64,000 nucleotides of DNA from Methylocella sp. (GTDB lineage Bacteria; Pseudomonadota; Alphaproteobacteria; Rhizobiales; Beijerinckiaceae). Location of the stretch: positions 3,650,501-3,714,500 of the forward strand of contig JBBCGG010000001.1 in NCBI GenBank assembly GCA_037200525.1, in the 5' to 3' direction. Both the position numbers and the translations under genes were made by a program. Positions 35,571-44,600 of this stretch are shown piece after piece. The first letter of the stretch is position 1, and each line of letters begins with the position of its first letter. The notes under the pieces are model-generated. The model searched no databases and was not told where the DNA came from. It saw only the letters and a list, made by a program, of their open reading frames with translations.

Positions 35571-36821
35571 CTAGCCGATATTTCGATGATCCCGAACGCC
35601 GGCGATCACCAGCATCATGACGCTCCACAACGCGAAGGCGCACATGCCGGCGAATGCAACCAAGCGGACGCGGCGCGGATATTCAGCAATTTCCGGCTTT
35701 TTCGGCTCGACGAACACCGCGATATAGACATGCTGTCGCTCCGCCTCCTCTCGCGCGCGTTCGTAGGCGGCCTGCGCCACACCGAGGAGACGCTCCGAAA
35801 ATCGACGTTCAAGCTCCTGCTTTTCAAACTGGGCAATGGATCGCGCGGCCGTTTTGGCGTCTCCCTCACGGCTTGTCAGAGCCGCCGTCAGGGAGACGAT
35901 CTCTGATTCGAGCCCCTGAATCTGACCGGCAATAACCTTTTGCTGAGGCGCGTCCGGCGACAGCACCTTGAGATTGACGTCGCGCTGACGCTCCAAGGAA
36001 AGCTTCTCGCGCACCACGCCCAATAAAGTGCTGGCGGCGGCGTCGATCGTGCTTTTCGGATCGACCATTCCCTCCTGATTTCGTACGTCTCGCAAAGAGG
36101 TAAGCGCTGCCGAATAACGCAGGCTGGCGCGCTCCAATTCTTCTTCGGCGTCATATAGGGCGTCGCGACGCGCCCGTGCGGCGACATTATCGACCATTGT
36201 TTCGGCGGCGCGCGCGACGGCTTGCGCCAAGGTCAGCGCGTCGTCAGGCGTAAAGGCGAATACGCGGACGAGCACAAGTCCCGAGACGCGATCGACGTTG
36301 ATGGTGATCATCGATTGCCAATAGTCCCAGAGCTCATCTTCGCTCCCCGCTGTGTCAAAACGAGACAACCAGTCGGCTTGATGGCGAGAAAACGCCGCCC
36401 GCAGCCATCCCTCGTAATCGAGTTCGCGGACCACATTGCGGCTTCGCAAATAACTCGCCACCATATAGGGCAACACTCCAGCGTCATGCGCGCCGGCGTC
36501 GCGCGCTCCGGCACCGCGCGTCAACAGCGAAGCAGTGTCGTCCTCGCCGACAAGCGCGGCCGCCGATCTGACGCTGAAGCGGAATTCCGCAGCATATTTG
36601 TCCGCAGCTATCAATCCATAATAAATCCCGGCCAGCGCGATGGGCAGAAGCACGCAGAGCGCGAAAGATATCTGGTGCCACCGCCATGAGCCGAACTGGT
36701 CGATCGGCACCGAGACGCGGCGCAGATCTTCCCGCAAGACGAAATGGTCAAGCGCGGGCTCGCCCGTCGTGTCGGCGGGAACGCGTACGGCGGAATGGGT
36801 CTTGAGATCCGCTTCGCTCAT
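35571..36821 (-). CDS. Capsule export inner-membrane PCP protein (KpsE/BexC-like), paralogue 2
   Basis: 416 residues. The N-terminal membrane segment is ISFALCVLLPIALAGIYYGL, then comes a periplasmic part with AEFRFSVRSA, a coiled coil and the RNQEGMVDPKSTIDAA segment shared by the family. The Pro-rich FVEPKKPEIAEYPRRVRLVA precedes the C-terminal membrane segment. The role is as for the other two paralogues: joining the ABC transporter to the outer-membrane channel and influencing chain length. It follows paralogue 3 after 37 bases. Confidence 0.88.
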   Translation of the reverse strand: MSEADLKTHSAVRVPADTTGEPALDHFVLREDLRRVSVPIDQFGSWRWHQISFALCVLLPIALAGIYYGLIAADKYAAEFRFSVRSAAALVGEDDTASLLTRGAGARDAGAHDAGVLPYMVASYLRSRNVVRELDYEGWLRAAFSRHQADWLSRFDTAGSEDELWDYWQSMITINVDRVSGLVLVRVFAFTPDDALTLAQAVARAAETMVDNVAARARRDALYDAEEELERASLRYSAALTSLRDVRNQEGMVDPKSTIDAAASTLLGVVREKLSLERQRDVNLKVLSPDAPQQKVIAGQIQGLESEIVSLTAALTSREGDAKTAARSIAQFEKQELERRFSERLLGVAQAAYERAREEAERQHVYIAVFVEPKKPEIAEYPRRVRLVAFAGMCAFALWSVMMLVIAGVRDHRNIG

Positions 36822-36858
36822 GAAAATGCCGCGTCAGCCGCGCCCGTCGCCCCGCGCC

Positions 36859-38157
36859 TCATCTTCCATGATCGCGCACGTTGCTAAGCGTCAGCGTCAG
36901 GACCGACCAGACGCACAGCGCGCCGAAGGAGATTATCAAAATCATATGGCCCCGGCGAGGAAACAGCGAGCGCTGCGGCATCGTCGGGTCTTGGATGGAA
37001 ACGAGATAAACATGATGGCGGTTAGCGTCCGCCCGAGCATTGTCGCGCAACCGCTCCGCAAGCGCAGCTCTTTTCTCGGCGAGATCCTTTTGGACGTCCA
37101 GCCGATCATATTCGACAAGCGCCGCGGAAACAGTGGACGCCTCGAGATTTGTGCTCGTGATCTTAGCTTCCAGCGCCGCGATCTGATTGACCAGCTTCTG
37201 CCGATCCCCCTCCAATATCCTGATTTGCAAGGAGCCGGCCCTCAGCGAACTGCGGGCGCTCGCTAATTTCACCTCGATCTCGATAAGATCATGCCGCAAC
37301 TCTGTGATGGTGCCGTTCAAGGATTTCGCCGAGCCGAGCGGATCGATCGACATCCGCGTGTTTCTGAATTGTTCGAGGCTGGCGCGCTGGGCGCCGACAT
37401 GATCTCTGGCGATGGTCACCTCGGTCTCTGCGCGATCGATCATGTCGCGCCTCATCCGATCCAACAGCCGATTTACGACAATATCGCAGCGGGCGCGAAT
37501 GGCGGCGGCGAGCCGCACCGAATCAGGGCGCGCAAATGTTCTGACCCGGACGGTCAGAATGCCGGAAGCCACTTCCACGGAGGCGTCGATCGCATTGCGC
37601 CAGTAGCGCAAGAGCTCCTCGGCCGAGTCCGAAGGATTGAACCGCGCCAGGAAATCAGCCTTGGGCGTGCTGAAAATGGCGCGCAAATCGATCTCTTTCG
37701 AAAGATCGTCGACCATCGATTGACTATTGATATAGTCAGCGATGATAAAAAGATCCTGATTGGCGTTGAGGGCGGCCAGGGTTCCAAGACCCGACGCCGC
37801 CAGGGTGTCGCTGCCCGGAAGCAATTCGGTTGCGCCGCGGACGGCAAAGCGCATTTCGGAAATAAACTGATCGGGCGCCAAAAATTTAAAGTAGATGAAG
37901 CTCGCCAAGGCGGGGACGAGCACGAGGATAATAAAGCTGCGCCAGAACCAGGGCGAGCGCTCATCCTGATCGAGCGCGTCCGTCGCCCGGTCGGCAGCGC
38001 GCGGAGTGATTCGCCGCCCAAGGCTCGCGGCTCTCACGGCGACGCCATTCAATTGCGTGATCGACTGCCGAATCCCCGCGCGGATATCGAGCGCGCTGGC
38101 GCCGTAGCGCAGTCCCAGCAGCTTTTGGCCGGCGTCATGCCGCGTTTCGCGCATCAT
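36859..38157 (-). CDS. Capsule export inner-membrane PCP protein (KpsE/BexC-like), paralogue 3
   Basis: 432 residues from the ATG at 38157. The first membrane segment is SFIILVLVPALASFIYFKFL, followed by ISEMRFAVRGATELLPGSD, a periplasmic coiled coil, the motif DPTMPQRSLFPRRGHMILII and a second membrane segment. It is the first gene of a long minus-strand run (38157 down to 25704) that also contains the other KpsE-like genes, so its upstream region should hold the main promoter of this part of the capsule locus. Confidence 0.88.
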   Translation of the reverse strand: MMRETRHDAGQKLLGLRYGASALDIRAGIRQSITQLNGVAVRAASLGRRITPRAADRATDALDQDERSPWFWRSFIILVLVPALASFIYFKFLAPDQFISEMRFAVRGATELLPGSDTLAASGLGTLAALNANQDLFIIADYINSQSMVDDLSKEIDLRAIFSTPKADFLARFNPSDSAEELLRYWRNAIDASVEVASGILTVRVRTFARPDSVRLAAAIRARCDIVVNRLLDRMRRDMIDRAETEVTIARDHVGAQRASLEQFRNTRMSIDPLGSAKSLNGTITELRHDLIEIEVKLASARSSLRAGSLQIRILEGDRQKLVNQIAALEAKITSTNLEASTVSAALVEYDRLDVQKDLAEKRAALAERLRDNARADANRHHVYLVSIQDPTMPQRSLFPRRGHMILIISFGALCVWSVLTLTLSNVRDHGR

Positions 38158-38641
38158 ATTTTGCTATCGCCTCGCGAGCGGATGCCGATGGAAACATGGA
38201 TCAATCGCAGAGGTAGGCGATGTTCCGAAATTTTGCGGACTGAACCCAATGTCGCTTTCCCGTTCAAGCCTCAAAAGATCGGATTAAGGCGCTTCTGGCA
38301 AGCCGGCAGCTTATTACGGCGGCGACGACGGATTTTCGACGCCATGGGATCAACGCTTCAGCCAACCAGAGCATTTATCACGGACTATCGTCATCCGCTC
38401 GACAATCGCTCGGCTTTTCCTTGCCACAATTATTGTATAACCGAGTGAATAAATATTTCGTCATCCGCCCAATTAAGCATCGCGATAAGGCAAGAATTTG
38501 TCGCTTCTTTGCCCTTGACGCTGGCTGAACCGCTAGGGCAAAAGGGTTTATTACAGATTTGTATGTTACCAACCTAACCTTGTGTTTTTCTTAAGAGTCG
38601 TCCTCGATCCGGAAGCGTCTTTTTGAGGTCTGGCAGCATTT
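38158..38641. promoter_or_regulatory. Divergent intergenic region between capsule and polyketide genes
   Basis: 484 bases without a gene, between two divergent operons. Just before the PKS gene TTTGCCCT (38508-38515) and AGGGCAAA (38535-38542) form a perfect 8-bp inverted repeat with a 19-base spacer containing TTGACG, which could be a -35 box. The region from 38400 to 38600 is markedly A+T-rich. A shared regulator of both operons could bind here. Confidence 0.4.
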
Positions 38642-41600
38642 ATGACAAAATCTGAGGGCGTTCGATTAAGCCCGGCGACGTCGGAAATCGCGATTATCGG
38701 CCGAGCCTGCAGACTGCCTGGAGCTGATTCGGCCAAGGAACTTTGGGATCTGCTGGCTGCGGGCAAATGCACGGTCTCTCGCATCCCGTCTGATCGATGG
38801 TCATTGGAGCGTCTTGGTCATCCGCGGCCCAAAGAGCGCGGGCGCAGCTATTCCTGGGCCGCCGGCGTTCTTGACGACGCCTTTGGCTTTGACCCAGCCG
38901 TTTTCGGCATTTCGCCGCGCGAAGCCGAGCAGATGGACCCGCAGCAGCGGCTGTTGCTGGAGCTTACTTTCGAGGCGATGGAAGATGCCGGACTGGCGCC
39001 TTCATCGTTCGCCGGCAGCCAGACGGGCGTTTTCATCGGCGGATCATCGCTCGATTACGGCAATCTCCGCCTTCATGATCCAGCGGCCGCCGACGCCTAT
39101 TTCGCTACCGGCAATACGCTGGCCGTTCTATCCAATCGCATTTCCTATGTGTTCGACCTCCACGGCCCGAGCTTCACCATCGATACGGCCTGCTCGTCAT
39201 CGCTGGTGGCGTTGGACGCCGCCGTCGCCGCGATCCAAAGCGGACGCATCGACACCGCCATCGTCGGCGGCGCCAATACCTTGGTCAGCCCTTTTGGGTT
39301 CATCAGTTTCTCGCAAGCCACAATGCTGTCGCCGACGGGACTGTGCCAAGCTTTTTCCGCCAAAGCCGACGGCTATGTGCGCGCCGAAGGCGGCGTCGTC
39401 CTTGTCCTCCGCGCGCTCAATCGCGCACAGGCGAACGCCGATCGCATCCACGCCTCGATCGTGGCTTCGGGCGTGAATTCCGACGGGCGGACAAGCGGCA
39501 TCTCCCTGCCCTCGAAAGCGCATCAGATCGCTTTGCTGGAACGCGTCTATGGGAACAGCGGCGTTGACCCGAACGACGTCGCCTTCGTCGAGGCGCATGG
39601 CACAGGAACGCGCGTCGGCGACCCGGCGGAGGCCGGCGCCATCGGCGAAGTTCTCGGCCAGCGTCGCAGTCTGCCTCTGCCGATTGGCTCGATCAAGACG
39701 AACATCGGCCATACTGAGCCCGCGTCCGGTCTCGCCGGCGCGATGAAAGCCATGCTCGCGCTCGAGCATGACGAATTTCCCCGCACGCTCCACTGCGACG
39801 AGCTCAATCCTGATATCGCCTTCGACGATCTCAATCTTTCGGTCTGCGCCGACCCCGCCGCTTTGCCCCGAGACGGAAGAATTCGCTATGTGGGCGTCAG
39901 CTCATTTGGATTCGGCGGCACCAATGCGCATGTGATTCTCGCCGACCCGCCATCAACGAAGAGACGGGAACCTTCGAGAGGCGCTTCGCGTGCGCCGCAG
40001 TTTCTGATGCTCTCCGCGCAGAGTCAGGATGCCCTTGCCGATCTCGCGCGGCGCTATTCCAGCCGGTTGGCTGGCCTTGACCCAGAACCGTTCCAGCGCG
40101 TCGCGGCCGCGACCGGACGCCGGCGCGAGCGCCATTCCGAACGGCTGGTTATCCCGCTCACAACGCAGAAAGCTGCGATCGAGGCGCTGGACAAGGCTGC
40201 AGACAAAATCGTCGACCCATCGGACGCTCTCGTCGGAACGGCGATCGAAAGAACGGGACCGGTGGCCTTCGTCTTTTCCGGCAATGGCAGCCAATGGCCG
40301 GGTATGGGCCAACGCGCTTATGAGGCGAATGCGGTTTTCCGCAATCGTTTCGATGCGATCGACGCGATTTTTAGCAAGCTCGCTGGCTGGTCGCTCGCCA
40401 AGATCATGTTTGATCACGACATTGCAGCGCTTCTCCACAAAACGAGCATCGCTCAGCCCCTGGTCTTCGCTATCCAGGCGGCGACCGCCCGTTGCCTGAT
40501 CAAGCTTGGACTTGCTCCATCGATGGTGCTTGGACACAGCATGGGCGAGGTTGCGGCGGCGGAGACTGCGGGCGTCCTCGACCTTGAGAGCGCCGTTCGG
40601 GTCATTTATTTCCGCAGCCATCACCAGGAACTTGTGCGCGACGCAGGCGGCCTCGCCGTCGTCTTTGGGGCGAGAGAAATAACCGAAGCGCTGGTCGCGG
40701 ACATACCGGGCCTCGCCATCGCAGCGCATAATTCGCCGCGAAATTTTACGGTCTCCGGGCCCGATTCCGCCCTCGATCAACTATCCAAAGCCGCCCGCAC
40801 TCACAAGGCGCGCATTCGACGCCTCGATCTCGCCTATCCTTTCCATAACCATCTCATGGCCCCGGTAGAGGGACCGCTATGCGCCGATCTCGCCGGGCTT
40901 CGTCCAAAGCGGGCCGAGATCTCGTTCATATCCACGGTAGACGCCGAGGTGCTCTCAGGCGCCGAACTCGACGCGCATTATTGGTGGCGCAATGTTCGCG
41001 AGCCGGTGCATTTCATGGAAGGCGTCAAGATGGCCGCCCTCCGCGGCGCGTGCGTTTTCGTCAAAATCGGACCCGGCGGAACGCTTGTCGCTGACATCAA
41101 GGAAACGGCCGATAGCATAGGCGCCGCCATCGCCGCCTTTTCCGTCCATCACCAAAAACCAGTCAGCGGGGATCCCTTCCTGCGCGCCGTCGGCGAGGCG
41201 CTGGCGTCCGGCGCGGAAGTCGATGCGGGAATAGCTTTCGGCGACGATCCAGGCCCGGTCGAGAACCTGCCGGCCTACCCCTGGCAGCGCAAGAATTACC
41301 GCGTAGGCGAATCGAGCGAGACGACCGGCTTGCTCACCCCCCGCGCGTGGCACCCGCTGATTGGCGCGCGCGTCGCCGCCGATGCGCTGGAGTGGCAAGC
41401 GCAGGTCGATCCATTTTTGACGCCCGCCCTCGGCGATCATCGCATCGATGGTCAAGTTCTTCTGCCGGGTGCGGCTTTCGCGGAAATGGCGTTAGCGGTC
41501 GCGCGCGATTGGCTCGGCGCGCAACAAGCCGCGATCAGCGATCTCGAAATTCTCCAGCCGATGATTTTCCCGGCCAATGCATCGCGCGAGATTTTGTGCC

Positions 41601-44600
41601 GGGCGACCCCGATGACGGGCACAATTGAAATCATGAGCCGCCCGCGTCTCAGCAACACGCCCTATGTGCTGCACGCCAAAGCGAAACTCATTCAAAAGCA
41701 AGGGCAATTGGCGCCAGCGCCGGCCGTCCCGCAATCCTATGGAAAGACCGTCAGCGGGGCTGATCTTTATGCGCGAGCCCTTCAATCAGGGCTTCAGTTC
41801 GGTCCGGCGTTTCGGCAGGTTGCAGCGGCCGAACTCGTCGGCGAGACGACGATTGTCGTCGATCTTGCGACGGCAGAGGCCGATGCGCGTTACGGTCTCG
41901 ATCCCGCCCGCCTCGATTCTTGCTTTCACGGCCTGATTCTGCTTTTCGCAGGCCAGTCCAGGGCTAGCCGGACGGCCGCCTATCTGCCAGTCTATTTCGG
42001 CGAGATCAGGCTGGAGCAACCTGGCGCCGCCATCGCGCAGGCTCGGATCGACATTAAACGCTGCGACGAACGAGCCATAATCGCCGATTTTACGCTGGTC
42101 GACGCCAAGGGCGCCCTCATCGCGCGGCTGCAAGGGGCCCGATATCAGGCCATGCGCGCCCACGCCATGGGCGATCTCTCGAGCCATTCGGTCGCGCAAT
42201 CTTTCACGCTCGCCGACGAGCCAACCGCAACCCCGCGCGATCTTCCATTGACTCCGAAGCTCCTGGCGAGCGCCGCGACCCAAGAGATGGCGAGCGGAGC
42301 CGAACGGTCCTTGCCCGCCGACCTGATTTTGATCGAGGGATGGGCGACCGCAGCCGCCTATCGTCTCGCCTCTGCGCTTGCGGTCGACGATCGAGTGGAC
42401 CTCGATCAGTTGATCGCGTCGGGACGTTTCCCCGCCGCGCATGGAGCCTGGCTGACCAATTTGCTCGCAGCCCTGGAGCAGAGCGGCCTTGCTCGATCCG
42501 ACGGCGAAGCTTTTGTTCTTTCGGGCGACCCGGATCTTCCCGATCCCAATGAAATTCTGCAAAGCTTCGCCGCCGATTACCCGAGGCGATCAGCCGAACT
42601 TCTGCTCGCCGCGCGCACCGGCGCCGTCATGGAAGCCTTGGCGCGAGGCGAGACCGAGATCGCCTCGATGAGCGAATCGGCGATCGAATCTTTCGAAGTT
42701 GGATCGCTGACCGTCGTTGCGGCCGCCGATCTTCTCGCCGAGCTTTTTTACAGATTGTCGGACCAGTGGCCGGTGGACCGCGCGCTGCGAATTCTTCAGA
42801 TCGGTCATGGGCCTTTGTCCTCGCACGCCGTTGGATTGGCGGCGCGGCACGGGGCGCGGCTGACTATCTTCGAGCCCGATCAACGTCGTCTCGAGCGCGC
42901 CCGTTTGGCATTTGCGCGCGAGGCTCGGATCGCCTTCGCCGACAATCTCGATGCGATCGCAAATGGCGGTTTTGATCTGGTTATCGCCGCCGACGCCTTG
43001 CATCGCATCGCATCGGGCGCGGCTCCCCTGGCGCGGATCGCGGAGACGATAGCGCCCGACGGTCTGATCGCTGCGATCGAGCCCGAGTTCTCGTTGTTTC
43101 GCGATCTTGTTTTTGGTCTGCGCGAGAGCGGGTCGACAGGCTCTGAACTGCGCCGCGGCTCCGTCGTTTCGCTATCCGACCGGTCCGCCCAGCTTCAATC
43201 GGCAGGCCTGCGCGCGCTCGTCGCCGAGCCTATAATGACCGGTGCGGGACCGGCGCTTCTGCTCGCCGGTCAAAAACCGGCGATGGCGCGACGGCGCTCT
43301 GGACCTTCCAAAGCGCTTATAGTCAGCGGCAAAGACTCGCAAACGTTGGAGACCGCCGGCGCGCTTGCCGGCCGACTCGAAGCCTTTGGCGTCGACTGCG
43401 CCGTTACCGAGGCGAGCGCGCTTGACCAGAGGATTTCCACAGACGCGATAATTTTTCTTGCAGGCGCCGCAAGACCTGGAGAAACCTCGGTCGATCATCT
43501 CGCCTCGCTTTGTCTCGCGCTCAAAAACTGCGCCGAACGCCTAGGCAAGCACAGGGCGCAATTCTGGATCGTGAGCGCCGGCTTATTGCGAGGCGGCGCG
43601 AAAGAGGTCGATCCGGTCGAGACAGGCTTCCGCTCTTTCACGCGCAGCTTCGCCAATGAATTTCAGGCTCACGACGTCCGCCGCATCGATCTTGCGCCGG
43701 GGTTGCCCGCTCCGATCAAGGCGGAGCGCTTGGCCGACGTCATTCTTTCGGGCACGACGGAGACCGACATCATTGTCGATAGCCGCACGACGCGAGTGAT
43801 GCGTCTGCATGCGCATGACAATGCTCATATGCCGATGCATTGGTCGCCCGCCGCGGCGAGCCGCCTCGAAAAAGGCGATGGAAGCGGCCTCGATCGCATC
43901 CGCTGGATACCCATCGACCGTCGTCCTCCGGGACCGGGCGAGGTAGAGATCGCCGTCGCGGCGAGCGGCCTCAACTTCCGCGACGTGATGTGGGGCCTTT
44001 CCGTTCTGCCCGACGAGATGCTTGAGGAAGGTTTTGCGGGTCCGACCCTTGGTCTTGAATGCGCCGGCCATGTCGTCGCGGTCGGGCGAGGCGTCGAACG
44101 TCTCAAGGCCGGCGACGCCGTCGTAGCCTTCGCCGGCGGCGCCTTCGCCAGCCATGTCACCGTCCAAGCCAGTCTGGCCTCGCCGATCCCCGCGGGCCTG
44201 TCGCTACAAGCCGCGACCACCATCCCCGTCGCCTTCCTCACCGCCTATTACGCTCTGATGACGTGCGCGCGCCTCGAGCCCGGCGAGTGGGTCCTCATCC
44301 ACGGCGGAGCCGGCGGCGTTGGTTTGGCGGCCTTGCAGATCGCGCGCTGGCGCGGCGCCCGGGTGATCGCGACCGCCGGGTCCGTCGAAAAGCGTAATCT
44401 CGTCGAGGCGCTCGGAGCCGAATATGTGTTTGACGGACGTTCCGGCAATTTTGTCGACGAAGTGCGCCGCGTGACGGGCAAAGGCGTCGCGGTCGTGCTC
44501 AATAGCCTTTCCGGCGAGGCGATGGAGCGCAGCATCGGGTTGCTCGAGCCGTTTGGCCGCTTTGTCGAACTCGGCAAGCGCGACTATTTATCCAATACCC

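Noticed and set aside
37291-38448. 385-codon open frame on the plus strand
   Set aside because: Antisense to KpsE-like paralogue 3; no recognisable motif.
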